39,579 nt of DNA from an uncultured Ruminococcus sp. (GTDB lineage: Bacteria > Bacillota > Clostridia > Oscillospirales > Acutalibacteraceae): assembly GCA_902785425.1 (NCBI GenBank), contig CACZYP010000016.1, positions 1 through 39,579 of the forward strand, written 5' to 3'. Positions within the stretch are counted from its first letter, which is position 1; the number at the start of each line of letters is the position of its first letter. A model generated the notes under the pieces. That model was not told where the DNA came from, did no database searches, and saw only the letters and a program-made list of their open reading frames with translations. Of the stretch, positions 7,274-19,730 are shown in pieces. The position numbers were made by a program, and so were the translations under genes.

Positions 7274-8749
7274 TTATTTGTTTGTAAGGTCACATACAGT
7301 GCCGATGAATACGGGTACGCTGTTTTTTGTGTCGTAGATAACGTATATGAAAGGTCTGTCAAGCTTTATAGTTTTTTCGGGCGGTGCTACAGCAGTGTCG
7401 CAGTTTATATCGACAACGGTAACTGCGGCTGCTTTCGTTCCGTTTTCATCAAGCTCTATAAATGTTTTGTGGATAACACTGTTTACATAAACGTTGTTGC
7501 CGAACTTTGATTCTGCAAGCTTTGAGAAATCGGCGTGTTTTTTGTCGAATGCTGTTTTCATGCCCATGTTTTGGAGAGTCTCGCTCATATTGAACGAACA
7601 TTCGTATTTGAATTTTGGCATGATCGTTGTGCAGTCTTCATACTTTCTTGAATCCACAAGCTGACGAATAGTCGAGTCATTCATCTGTGCGATGTAATCG
7701 TCAACAGATACGCCCTCATTCGGAAGTATGGCAACGAATGCGTACTCCTCGTCTCGTCTCCATTTGCCTGTTTTTTCGTCTTCGATCGTGGTGTCATAGT
7801 ACTTGATAAAGCCCTCCGAAAGCTCATCGCTTATATATGAGTACTCATCTCCGTAAAGGAAATCAGTCTCGCAGGTAGTGCCGTCATAATTATGGAATAC
7901 GCTCTTGCTGATGTCCCATGACTCGTATTGTTCAGACCATTTTGCTTTGAAAGAAACGGCGTTAAGAAGCAGCGCAAGCTTGTCTGGAGTAAGCGAGTCT
8001 TCTTCAATGACCTTGTTGATCATGTCCTTTGTGTTTAGTTTTACCCAGTCATTGATCTTCTTGACAGTGGCATTGTTCGCAGGCTCACGAAATACTTCGG
8101 CGAAGTAATCTTTTCTGATCTCTTCGGTGAAAGCACTGTTAATGTCTACATCGTTACGATCCATAATGTACATTGAATTTGCAGTGTTGAGAATACCGCC
8201 GCCGTTGATGGTGGCTATATACTTCTTCATGTATTCGTTGATACTCTCAACGCTGTTGTCGCCGCCGCCGAGCATTTGCAGCATTTCCTGCTTTGTCTCG
8301 TTATCTGCACCGTTTTCAAGCATCGCAAGCGCAGTATATATAGAAAGAGGGGAGACGAGCGTGTTAGTGCCCTTTTCGTATGAGCGCTTGAAAACCTGAG
8401 CCGAAAAGTCGTTCATACCGTCGTTTACTGTGTAAGGAGCGTCGGCGCTTCTTGACTGAGTGATCTTGTCTATGTCCACGCTGTCACGAAGTATGGTCAA
8501 AGCGTCGTTAGATGTGATCAGACCGTCGTTGTCGATATCGATACGATCAAGTACAGCGTTGCTTTTCCGAACGAGACCTATCGACATACGAAGCGTACCG
8601 AGTGCGTCCGATGAGGTGAGAATACCGTCCATGTCATAGTCACCTTTATAGACGAGTGTTCTTGCGTTAGCCGAAACGCATGCAAGAGAAGCTGTCATAG
8701 AAATTGCCAAAGCAGCGGCAGCGGCTCTTTTTGTAAATGATCTTTTCAT
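7274..8749 (-). CDS. Secreted serpin with an N-terminal dockerin domain
   Basis: The product is 491 residues. A signal peptide (about 1-29, ending SANA) is followed by a type I dockerin-like module at about 35-95 with two calcium-loop repeats (D37-D48 and D71-D82, pattern DxDxDGxxxxxD). A full serpin domain covers about 110-491. The reactive-loop hinge ENGTKAAAVT (about 435-444) has the small residues typical of inhibitory serpins. The scissile bond falls somewhere in C450-V454; Ala453 or Asp451 could be P1 because the loop is about two residues longer than in antitrypsin. Serpins trap serine or cysteine proteases irreversibly; the dockerin would tether this one to a cohesin scaffold outside the cell. 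Gut [Eubacterium] siraeum serpins are known, but identity with those is not shown. The ATG at 8749 has AAAGGAGGA just upstream. Confidence 0.93.
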   Translation of the reverse strand: MKRSFTKRAAAAALAISMTASLACVSANARTLVYKGDYDMDGILTSSDALGTLRMSIGLVRKSNAVLDRIDIDNDGLITSNDALTILRDSVDIDKITQSRSADAPYTVNDGMNDFSAQVFKRSYEKGTNTLVSPLSIYTALAMLENGADNETKQEMLQMLGGGDNSVESINEYMKKYIATINGGGILNTANSMYIMDRNDVDINSAFTEEIRKDYFAEVFREPANNATVKKINDWVKLNTKDMINKVIEEDSLTPDKLALLLNAVSFKAKWSEQYESWDISKSVFHNYDGTTCETDFLYGDEYSYISDELSEGFIKYYDTTIEDEKTGKWRRDEEYAFVAILPNEGVSVDDYIAQMNDSTIRQLVDSRKYEDCTTIMPKFKYECSFNMSETLQNMGMKTAFDKKHADFSKLAESKFGNNVYVNSVIHKTFIELDENGTKAAAVTVVDINCDTAVAPPEKTIKLDRPFIYVIYDTKNSVPVFIGTVCDLTNK

Positions 8750-8768
8750 GATTGTCCTCCTTTAATTA

Positions 8769-8830
8769 AATGGAAAATTGAAAATGGAAAATGGAAAATT
8801 GCGGTCAGGCTCACTGCGTTCGCCTTTTTT
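8769..8830. repeat. Partial interspersed repeat, copy D1
   Basis: AATGGAAAATTG-type units (about 8769-8801) are followed by an imperfect palindrome around CTCACTGCGTTCGCC. This looks like the left end of an element whose remainder was lost or was replaced by copy D2, which abuts it. It lies directly in front of the serpin ribosome-binding site. Confidence 0.5.
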
Positions 8831-8832
8831 AT

Positions 8833-8969
8833 AATGTGGAATGGCGGAGTCGCTTCGCTCCTGTTTTGTATTTGCGTATAGAAAGCTGAAAGATATCTCC
8901 CGGTAACGAATGAAGCACAGATTTCCGTGAACTCATTCATTCCACTTTACATTTTCCACATTCCACATT
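8833..8969. repeat. Interspersed modular repeat, copy D2
   Basis: This element is about 137 bp, bounded by AATGTGGAA and TTCCACATT. The palindrome GGAGTCGCTTCGCTCC (8846-8861) sits at its left side, so it is inverted relative to copies A and B. The core TCCCGGTAACGAATGAAGC resembles the central loop of copy G. It fills most of the gap between the anti-sigma gene and the serpin gene. Confidence 0.65.
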
Positions 8970-9053
8970 AAAAAAGCGAAAAGGTGCTTTCACTTATTAG
9001 ACGTACCAAAAAGAAAAAACTCTCACTTTTTTTCATATTTTTCCAAAAAAATT

Positions 9054-9692
9054 TCAAGAGAAAAGTTGGGTCAGGAGGGTCAGATCATTTTCTGTCAGTG
9101 CAATGGTTACGCTTTCCGTGCCTTCTTTGGTCAGATGGTCGGAGTATACGATATATTGCGTGACTTTACCGCCCGATGAGGTTGCTTCTATTTTGCCTCG
9201 GTAGCCTTTGCTTTCAAAAGCATTTTCGGAAGGTTCTCTTTTGAGTATCTCCGATATCTGACCGATCGTGTCTGCGTCTGTGTATATATTTTTTTCGTTT
9301 GATATAAACGTCAAGGCTGTTATGTCGGATGCTTCACTTTCTTGTGCAGGCTCAATGTTTTCGGCTTCGGCTGCATCTTCGGGTATTACTGCGATATCAT
9401 CGTTTTGCTCTGCTGCGATGTCGTCGGCAAAGTTATATGTGTTTTCTTTTGCTTTGTCATCTTTGGTATTGTTTGTAAATTGGCGCTCTTCATAGTCTGT
9501 ATAGGGTGTGTCGGCCATGTTCTGAGTTGTGTTTGACGAGAACGCTCCGTGGATCCCTACAGCTGTAAGCACAACGAATGCCGCAGCAAGGGGCATAAGG
9601 CTTGTGCGTATTACTCTTAATTTGCGGTCACGAGCTTTGATCTCTTCCGCACGCTCGAAAACGAGCTTTTCAAAATCCTGATCATTCCTCAT
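9054..9692 (-). CDS. Membrane-anchored putative anti-sigma factor
   Basis: The 212-residue product has a charged cytoplasmic N-terminus (about 1-28) and one hydrophobic membrane helix (about 29-50). The external part has an acidic, low-complexity linker (about 55-125) and a small C-terminal domain (about 125-212) with no recognised motif. No zinc-binding HxxxCxxC anti-sigma motif is present. The call rests on topology and position: its ATG (9692) overlaps the end of the ECF sigma gene by 11 bases, with a GGAGGAGGGG ribosome-binding site inside that gene, so the two are translationally coupled. It would hold the sigma factor at the membrane until an outside signal arrives. Confidence 0.6.
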   Translation of the reverse strand: MRNDQDFEKLVFERAEEIKARDRKLRVIRTSLMPLAAAFVVLTAVGIHGAFSSNTTQNMADTPYTDYEERQFTNNTKDDKAKENTYNFADDIAAEQNDDIAVIPEDAAEAENIEPAQESEASDITALTFISNEKNIYTDADTIGQISEILKREPSENAFESKGYRGKIEATSSGGKVTQYIVYSDHLTKEGTESVTIALTENDLTLLTQLFS

Positions 9693-10236
9693 TTACAAAC
9701 CCCTCCTCCGTAAGAATTTTTTTGAGCGCAGCTTTTCCTCTTGTAACGTAGTTGTCTATCTGCTTTGTTGTTTTACCCATGACCTTTGCCGCCTCGGCGT
9801 AGGATAGCTGCTCGAAGTAGACGAGATGCAGCGCCGTGCGGTAATTTTCCGTAAGCTTTGGCAGCGCTTCATGGAGCTTTCGTGAGCGCTCGTCCGTTAC
9901 CATTCTCGCTTCTATCTCGGCGTAATCGTCGTCGGCGGTCAGGCGTGAATCATCGTCAAGCAGCATCATGCGCTTGTGCTTTCGTATGTGGTCTACCGCT
10001 TTATGGTGCGCCATCGAGTAAAGGTAGCTTTTAAGTGACGAGCGGAACGAGAATCTGTTCGGTCTTGCTATCAGCTCGGCAAAGCAGTCGGCGGCGATAT
10101 CCTCGGCGGTATCGGGATTTTTAACAAAGCTGTTTATAAAGAAAATAAGCGGGTCGTGGAACTCGGCGATTATTGCGGAAAAAGCGCTTTTGTCGCCGCT
10201 TAGAAAATTTCTGAATGCGTCCTCGGCAGAAAGCAC
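9682..10236 (-). CDS. ECF-type RNA polymerase sigma factor
   Basis: The 184-residue product has the two-domain ECF layout. Region 2 (about 12-80) includes DTAEDIAADCFAELIARP and SYLYSMAHHKAVDHIRK. Region 4 (about 118-176) includes LPKLTENYRTALHLVYFEQLSYAEAAKVMGKTTKQIDNYVTRG. Such sigma factors redirect RNA polymerase to envelope or stress genes. The GTG start at 10236 is chosen because GGGGGAG lies 5 bases upstream. It is the first gene of a minus-strand series sigma, anti-sigma, serpin. Its target genes cannot be read from the sequence. Confidence 0.9.
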   Translation of the reverse strand: MLSAEDAFRNFLSGDKSAFSAIIAEFHDPLIFFINSFVKNPDTAEDIAADCFAELIARPNRFSFRSSLKSYLYSMAHHKAVDHIRKHKRMMLLDDDSRLTADDDYAEIEARMVTDERSRKLHEALPKLTENYRTALHLVYFEQLSYAEAAKVMGKTTKQIDNYVTRGKAALKKILTEEGFVNEE

Positions 10237-10291
10237 GGAAGCTCCCCCTTCCTGATTATTAGTCGTTTGAGCTCGGCGATATCCTCACCGT

Positions 10292-10319
10292 ATTTTACAG
10301 TTTAAGTTTACCATAACAA
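10292..10319 (-). promoter_or_regulatory. Possible promoter of the ECF sigma gene
   Basis: On the minus strand TTGTTA (10319-10314) and TAAAAT (10297-10292) are 16 bp apart, about 56 bases before the GTG start. No clear ECF-type AAC/CGT promoter was found in the 10237-10505 gap. That gap otherwise holds only two weak hairpins (one with AAGCGG/CCGCTT arms near 10352-10381). Confidence 0.35.
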
Positions 10320-10505
10320 ACGGTTCATGTAAACAAATAATAATAATTGCCAAGCGGAATTATAGATAGACATAACCGCTTTAAACTTCAACCTCTGCCG
10401 GGTGTTTCACAAGAGCGTGCGCAGATGTGAGCGTGAAAAATCGCATTTTCACTTGTTTTTTTGAAAAAATTTCTTGTCAAGAGCTAAAAAAATTACAAAT
10501 ACCTC

Positions 10506-10534
10506 TTGACAAACTGCCTTGATTGGGCTAAAAT
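10506..10534 (+). promoter_or_regulatory. Sigma-A promoter for rpoBC
   Basis: A perfect -35 TTGACA (10506-10511) and TAAAAT (10529-10534) are separated by 17 bp, giving a leader of about 205 bases before rpoB. The leader contains an 8-bp inverted repeat, AAAGTTTG (10630-10637) with CAAACTTT (10648-10655), that could fold in the RNA. No T-run follows it, so it is not an obvious attenuator. Confidence 0.7.
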
Positions 10535-10745
10535 AGTAAATTGTATCATAATAGCCGATTTTGGGCGCTTCGGGAAAAAATGAGTGATTTTCTGCTGCAA
10601 ATGTGACATATTTCACAAAGCATGATATTAAAGTTTGTTGAAGCATACAAACTTTATGATCGCACCGAAAAGCCCCTGTCCGCCTGAGAAAAACATTTGG
10701 CAGTTCGGCTGTTTGCAAATTTAAGATTGGAGTGACAGCAAGCCT

Positions 10746-13700
10746 ATGGTGAATGTAAAGCCTGTAAAAATGGGAAGCACGACACGCATGAGCTTCGGCA
10801 AGATCGACGAAGTCATCGATATGCCTAATCTTATCGAGATCCAGAAGAAATCATACGAATGGTTCCTTGATGAGGGTCTCAAAGAAGTTTTCAGAGATGT
10901 GTCGGGTATTTCCGATCATTCCGGTAACCTGGTGCTGGATTTTGTAGATTATTTTCTTGACATTGCTCACCCGAAGCATTCCGTTATCGAGTGTAAAGAG
11001 AGAGACGCTACATATGCAGCTCCGCTCAAGGTAACTGCACGTCTTACTAACAGAGAGACCGATGAAGTAAAGGAGTCCGAGATCTACATGGGCGATTTCC
11101 CGCTCATGACTGAAAGCGGTACGTTCGTTATCAACGGTGCAGAGCGAGTTATCGTATCTCAGCTCGTTCGTTCTCCCGGCGTGTACTACAAGATGGATCA
11201 CGACAAAACAGGTAAAGAGCTTTTCTCCTCTACCGTTATCCCGAACAGAGGCGCATGGCTTGAATACGAGAACGACATCAACGACGTTTTCTATGTAAGA
11301 ATCGATAAGAACAGAAAGATCCCTGTAACGGCATTCCTTCGTGCTCTCGGTCTCGGAACGGATGAAGAGATCCTTGCATATTTCGGCGACGACGAGAGAA
11401 TGAAGGCAACTATTGCAAAGGACGGCTGCACAAATTCTGAAGACGGTCTTCTTGAGGTTTACAAGAAGCTTCGTCCTTCCGAGCCGCCTACGGTCGAAAG
11501 CGCACAGCAGCACCTCGACAACCTCTTCTTCGACCCCAGACGCTACGATATGTCGAGAGTCGGCCGTTACAAGTACAATAAGAAGCTCGGCGTTTCGAGA
11601 AGAATCACAGGTCAGACAATGGCTGCTCCCGTTGTCAACCCCAGAACAGGCGAGATCCTCGCTATGGACGGCGATGTTATCAGCCGTGAGCTTGCTCTTG
11701 AGATCGAGAACGCAGGCGTAAAGGAAGTTCTCGTAAAGCTTGAGAACGACAGAGTTATCAAGGTTATCTCAAACGGCATGGTAGACATGTCCTGCTACGT
11801 TGATTTCGATGTCAACGAAAAGTGCGGCATCGACGAGAAGGTTCGTTTCAGCGTACTTTGTGAGATCCTTGACGGCGGCTTTGAGGGCGATGAGCTCATC
11901 GAAGAGTGCAAGAGAAGAAGAAATGATCTTGTTCCTAACACTATCACGATCGACGATATCTTCGCTACAGTCAACTACATGAACAACCTCGCTTGCGGCG
12001 TAGGTACAACTGACGATATCGACCACCTCGGCAACCGTCGTATCCGCTGCGTAGGCGAACTTCTTCAGAATCAGGTAAGAATAGGCTTCTCACGTCTTGA
12101 AAGAGTAGTTCGTGAGAGAATGACTCTCCAGGCTCAGGATATGGAGGGCATCACGCCTACATCGCTTATAAATATCCGTCCCGTGACTGCTGCGATCAAA
12201 GAGTTCTTCGGTTCTTCGCCGCTTTCACAGTTCATGGATCAGAATAACCCGCTCGCAGAGCTTACACATAAGAGAAGACTTTCCGCACTCGGCCCGGGCG
12301 GTCTTTCAAGAGACCGTGCAGGATTCGAGGTTCGTGACGTTCACTACAGCCACTACGGAAGAATGTGCCCGATCGAGACTCCTGAAGGACCGAACATCGG
12401 ACTTATCTCTTATCTTGCTACGTTTGCAAGAGTAAACTCCTACGGCTTCGTTGAGGCTCCGTTCAGAAAGATCGACAAGGCTACGGGCGTAGTTACCGAC
12501 GAGGTAGTTTACATGACTGCCGACATGGAGGACGAATTCATTGTAGCACAGGCTAACGAACCGCTCGACGAGAACCACCGCTTCGTAAGAAAGAAAGTTC
12601 ACGGACGTTTCAGAGACGAGTTCGTTGAGCTTGAAGCAAAGCGTTTCGACTATATGGACGTATCGCCGAGAATGGTAGTTTCCGTTGCTACGGCAATGAT
12701 CCCGTTCCTTGAGAACGATGACGCAAACCGTGCTCTCATGGGATCAAACATGCAGAGGCAGGCAGTGCCGCTTCTCGTTACAGAGTCACCGATCGTCGGT
12801 ACAGGTATCGAGTACAAAGCAGGCGTTGACTCGGGCGTTTGTCTGCTTGCAGAGGACGACGGCGTAGTTACTCAGGTAAGCGCCGACACTATCACAGTAA
12901 GATACGACAGCCACAAAGAGGGCGCTCCTCTTGACGATACAGGCAGAGTCGTAGAACATGAAGTAACTAAGTTCCTGCGTTCAAACCAGGGAACATGTAT
13001 AAATCAGATCCCGATCGTTGAGGTTGGTCAGAGAGTTAAGAAGGGCGACGTACTTGCCGACGGTCCCGCTACGAACCACGGTGAGATCTCGCTCGGTAAG
13101 AATGCTCTTATCGGCTTCATGACATGGGAAGGCTACAACTACGAGGACGCCGTACTTCTTAACGAGAAGATGGTAAGAGAGGACTACTACACCTCTATCC
13201 ACATCGAGGAGTACGAAACAGAAGCAAGAGAAACCAAGCTCGGACCGGAGGAGATCACAAGAGAGATCCCGAACGTCGGTGACGATATGCTCAAAAACCT
13301 CAACGAAGACGGTATCATCCGCATCGGTGCAGAGGTAAAGACAGGCGATATCCTCGTCGGCAAGGTAACTCCGAAGGGCGAAACAGAGCTTACGGCAGAA
13401 GAAAGACTTCTCCGTGCTATCTTCGGTGAGAAGGCAAGAGAGGTTAGAGATACTTCCCTCAGAGTTCCTCACGGCGAGAGCGGCACGGTCGTAGACGTAA
13501 AGGTATTTACAAGAGAAAACAGCGACGAGCTGCAGCCCGGCGTTAACAAGGTAGTCCGCTGCTATCTTGCTCAGAAGAGAAAGATCAGCGTCGGCGATAA
13601 GATGGCCGGCCGTCACGGTAACAAGGGTGTCGTTTCCAGAATCCTTCCGCAGGAGGATATGCCTTTCCTGCCCGACGGTACTCCGCTTGACATCGTGCTC

Positions 13701-14678
13701 AACCCCTTGGGCGTACCTTCACGTATGAACATCGGACAGGTTCTTGAAGTACACCTCGGTTACGCTGCTAAGGCGCTCGGCTGGAAGATCATGACGAGCG
13801 TATTCGACGGCGCACACGAGCAGGATATCTTCAATATTTATAAAGATCTTGCAGTCAAGGCAAAGAACGGCGAACTTCCGCCGCCTGCTTCGCCGAAATT
13901 CATCGACTTCACCGAGTGCTTTGAAAAGAACGGCATCTCTATGGAGTGTAAAACAATGATGCGTGACGGCAGAACGGGCGAATACTTCGACAACCCCGTA
14001 ACGGTAGGCTACATGTACTACCTCAAGCTCCATCACCTCGTTGACGATAAGATCCACGCACGTTCCACAGGTCCTTACTCTCTCGTAACACAGCAGCCTC
14101 TCGGCGGTAAAGCTCAGTTCGGCGGCCAGCGTTTCGGTGAGATGGAGGTTTGGGCACTTGAGGCATACGGTGCGGCTTACACGCTGCAGGAGATCCTCAC
14201 AGTCAAGTCTGACGACGTTGTAGGACGTGTAAAGACATACGAATCCATCGTTAAGGGCGAGAATATCCCGAAGCCGGGTATCCCCGAGTCGTTCAAGGTA
14301 CTTATCAAGGAGCTTCAGTCGCTTGCTCTTGATGTAAGAGTTATCGACGAGAACGGCGAAGAGATCGACCTTAAGCAGGATCTTGACGAAGAGACAAACC
14401 CGAAGGCAGTCGAGAACAGCGCATTCCCCGGAAAGAGCGTTCTTACAGCTAAGGATATGAAGGGCTTCTCTCCCGATGATAACCCCGACAACAAGAGCAT
14501 CTTCGGCGACTCCGACGCTCTTGACGACGCTTACAACGACGACGAATTCTTTGGCGACGAAGATTTTGACGACGATGATTTCGATGATGATATGAACGAC
14601 GGCGGCGAGGATTATCTCAGCGATGAGGATGAGGAAGAAGACCTCTACTTCGACGACGACGGCAGCGAAGATTATTAA
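10746..14678 (+). CDS. rpoB: DNA-directed RNA polymerase subunit beta
   Basis: The 1310-residue product contains all landmark beta-subunit motifs: the rifampicin cluster [20 protein letters not shown] and [17 protein letters not shown], then [39 protein letters not shown] and the C-terminal [24 protein letters not shown]. The rifampicin-contact residues Asp, His and Ser of the cluster are wild type, so no rifampicin resistance is predicted. After the usual end ([12 protein letters not shown]) the protein continues about 110 residues. In the last 55 residues, 31 are Asp or Glu and none is Lys or Arg. The GGAG at 10729-10732 is 13 bases from this ATG; GTG 10749 is an alternative start. The usual upstream rplKAJL genes are absent. 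Confidence 0.97.
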   Translation: MVNVKPVKMGSTTRMSFGKIDEVIDMPNLIEIQKKSYEWFLDEGLKEVFRDVSGISDHSGNLVLDFVDYFLDIAHPKHSVIECKERDATYAAPLKVTARLTNRETDEVKESEIYMGDFPLMTESGTFVINGAERVIVSQLVRSPGVYYKMDHDKTGKELFSSTVIPNRGAWLEYENDINDVFYVRIDKNRKIPVTAFLRALGLGTDEEILAYFGDDERMKATIAKDGCTNSEDGLLEVYKKLRPSEPPTVESAQQHLDNLFFDPRRYDMSRVGRYKYNKKLGVSRRITGQTMAAPVVNPRTGEILAMDGDVISRELALEIENAGVKEVLVKLENDRVIKVISNGMVDMSCYVDFDVNEKCGIDEKVRFSVLCEILDGGFEGDELIEECKRRRNDLVPNTITIDDIFATVNYMNNLACGVGTTDDIDHLGNRRIRCVGELLQNQVRIGFSRLERVVRERMTLQAQDMEGITPTSLINIRPVTAAIKEFFGSSPLSQFMDQNNPLAELTHKRRLSALGPGGLSRDRAGFEVRDVHYSHYGRMCPIETPEGPNIGLISYLATFARVNSYGFVEAPFRKIDKATGVVTDEVVYMTADMEDEFIVAQANEPLDENHRFVRKKVHGRFRDEFVELEAKRFDYMDVSPRMVVSVATAMIPFLENDDANRALMGSNMQRQAVPLLVTESPIVGTGIEYKAGVDSGVCLLAEDDGVVTQVSADTITVRYDSHKEGAPLDDTGRVVEHEVTKFLRSNQGTCINQIPIVEVGQRVKKGDVLADGPATNHGEISLGKNALIGFMTWEGYNYEDAVLLNEKMVREDYYTSIHIEEYETEARETKLGPEEITREIPNVGDDMLKNLNEDGIIRIGAEVKTGDILVGKVTPKGETELTAEERLLRAIFGEKAREVRDTSLRVPHGESGTVVDVKVFTRENSDELQPGVNKVVRCYLAQKRKISVGDKMAGRHGNKGVVSRILPQEDMPFLPDGTPLDIVLNPLGVPSRMNIGQVLEVHLGYAAKALGWKIMTSVFDGAHEQDIFNIYKDLAVKAKNGELPPPASPKFIDFTECFEKNGISMECKTMMRDGRTGEYFDNPVTVGYMYYLKLHHLVDDKIHARSTGPYSLVTQQPLGGKAQFGGQRFGEMEVWALEAYGAAYTLQEILTVKSDDVVGRVKTYESIVKGENIPKPGIPESFKVLIKELQSLALDVRVIDENGEEIDLKQDLDEETNPKAVENSAFPGKSVLTAKDMKGFSPDDNPDNKSIFGDSDALDDAYNDDEFFGDEDFDDDDFDDDMNDGGEDYLSDEDEEEDLYFDDDGSEDY

Positions 14679-14699
14679 TTGAGGGAGGACAAGAAAACT

Positions 14700-18287
<3,588 letters not shown>

Positions 18288-18294
18288 TAACCAT

Positions 18295-18327
18295 AAGCTC
18301 CCTCTCACGGTTTGTGAGGGGGAGCTT
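18295..18327 (+). terminator. rpoBC terminator
   Basis: Arms 18295-18308 and 18314-18327 pair over 14 bp with one G-U and a 5-base loop, 8 bases after the rpoC stop. The downstream T-run is weak (TTAGTATTTAG). Confidence 0.75.
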
Positions 18328-18385
18328 TAGTATTTAGATAGAAAAAGTAAAGAAATACACACCAGGAAGCGATCACATTGTTCGT

Positions 18386-18478
18386 TTAGTGAAGAGTGAA
18401 CAGTGAATAGTTTAGGAAAAGCTGCGTTAAAAACAAGCACGAAGTGCTTCCGTTATTGTCCATTATCAATTTGATAAA
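18386..18478. repeat. Degenerate interspersed repeat, copy E
   Basis: AGTGAACAGTGAATAG-type units (about 18388-18412) are followed by GTTAAAAACAAGCACGAAG, in which GCACGAAGTGC is a small palindrome. A right end of CATTATCAATTTG type follows. It is a worn copy of the family. The rest of the gap 18328-18675 holds only the next promoter. Confidence 0.45.
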
Positions 18479-18586
18479 GACTGTAAGAGTAAGGAAGCAG
18501 ATTTAGTTACCTGATAAGTATTATTATTAATAATTAGATAAAATGTAACCTATCTGTAAATATTATAAAATGGTGCAATATGACGG

Positions 18587-18615
18587 TTGAAAAAGAAAGA
18601 AAAATAATGTAGAAT
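18587..18615 (+). promoter_or_regulatory. Promoter of the cyclophilin gene
   Basis: TTGAAA (18587-18592) and TAGAAT (18610-18615) are 17 bp apart and lie 61 bases before the ATG, which is itself preceded by AAAGGAGAG. Confidence 0.6.
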
Positions 18616-18675
18616 AGTAAAGGTTCAAAAAATCTGACACGAATTATCAGAAACAAAGATAAAGGAGAGAAAAAT

Positions 18676-19593
18676 ATGTTCAAAAAATATTCGGCGCTTG
18701 TGCTTGCAGCAGCGATCCTTGTATGCTCTGCATTTACAGGCTGCCAAAAAGACACCGAGGATAAGAATAACACAAGCTCGCAGGATACTTCTTCCGCAGT
18801 ATCATCGCAGGCAGCTAAGCAGTACGATTTAAAAGAGCTTGGTCTTGTTGCGGATTATCTCGATGATAAAGATCACGAGGTAGGCTATCAGCTTGAATCT
18901 CCCGATGAGGGCGAGGAGATAGCTATTCTTCACACAACGATGGGCGATATCTACATGAGATTTTTCCCCGACGCTGCTCCTAAGACCGTTGAGAACTTCC
19001 TTACTCATTCCAAAAACGGTTACTATGACGGCTTGATCTTCCACAGAGTCATCAATGACTTCATGATACAGGGCGGTGACCCCAAGGGTGACGGCACAGG
19101 CGGTGAGAGCGTAAGCGGCGGCAAGTTTGAAGATGAGTTCTCGAACAAGCTGTTCAATATCAGAGGCTCCGTTGCTATGGCTAATTCCGGTCAGGATACA
19201 AACGGCAGCCAGTTCTTCATCAACCAGGCAAAAACAGTTGATTTTGCAAGCTCCGAAGCAAGCTGGAAGGGCGTTTACGATGCTATCTGCCAGTACCAGG
19301 ATGCAGGTCAGCTCAATGCTTTCCTTTCAATGTATGGTCAAAGCTACAATGCTTTCTATAATACCGATATGGTTACAGACGATATAAAGAAGCTCTACGA
19401 GCAGGAGGGTGGCAACCCGTCGCTTGACGGCGCATTTAACGCACTTGACAGAGGTCACACCGTATTTGCTCAGGTGTTCAAGGGCATGGACGTTGTAGAC
19501 AAGATTGCAGCAGTTGAAACAGATCCCTCGAACAACAAGCCGGTAACCGATGTTGTTATCGAGTCGGTAGAGGTTACGGAATATCATAAGTAA
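18676..19593 (+). CDS. Cyclophilin-type peptidyl-prolyl isomerase lipoprotein
   Basis: The product is 305 residues. A lipoprotein signal peptide ends in FTGC with the lipidated Cys at residue 23, followed by a Ser/Thr-rich tether (about 24-50). The cyclophilin domain covers about 75-300, with motifs [24 protein letters not shown] (including the catalytic Arg), NGSQFFIN and [17 protein letters not shown]. It would speed prolyl isomerisation of proteins folding at the outer face of the membrane. An insertion of roughly 50 residues after the SQFFIN motif (about 187-240, beginning [15 protein letters not shown]) is longer than in minimal cyclophilins. It is monocistronic, with its own promoter and a terminator shared with the convergent gene. 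Confidence 0.93.
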   Translation: MFKKYSALVLAAAILVCSAFTGCQKDTEDKNNTSSQDTSSAVSSQAAKQYDLKELGLVADYLDDKDHEVGYQLESPDEGEEIAILHTTMGDIYMRFFPDAAPKTVENFLTHSKNGYYDGLIFHRVINDFMIQGGDPKGDGTGGESVSGGKFEDEFSNKLFNIRGSVAMANSGQDTNGSQFFINQAKTVDFASSEASWKGVYDAICQYQDAGQLNAFLSMYGQSYNAFYNTDMVTDDIKKLYEQEGGNPSLDGAFNALDRGHTVFAQVFKGMDVVDKIAAVETDPSNNKPVTDVVIESVEVTEYHK

Positions 19594-19668
19594 TCTTATT
19601 TGATTGCGGACTGTGGAATGATTGATAATTCGTTCCATAGTCTGATTTACTGATTATTTTTAAACACT

Positions 19669-19703
19669 AAAGCGCCCTCAGGCTTATTGCCGAGGGCGCT
19701 TTT
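19669..19703. terminator. Bidirectional terminator between convergent genes
   Basis: A perfect 11-bp stem AAAGCGCCCTC (19669-19679) with GAGGGCGCTTT (19692-19702) is extended by GGC/GCC across a TTATT loop. It lies between the cyclophilin stop and the mosaic-protein stop. A short T-run on the plus strand and an A-run before the stem let it serve both directions. Confidence 0.8.
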
Positions 19704-19730
19704 ATAGATGTTAGATGTTATTACCGAAAA

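Noticed and set aside
10449-10718. 89-codon minus-strand frame upstream of rpoB
   Set aside because: It covers the rpoBC promoter and leader on the opposite strand, with no ribosome-binding site and no family resemblance.
18296-18600. Possible small gene after rpoC
   Set aside because: Only a terminator, a worn repeat copy and a promoter are seen; no frame with a start signal.
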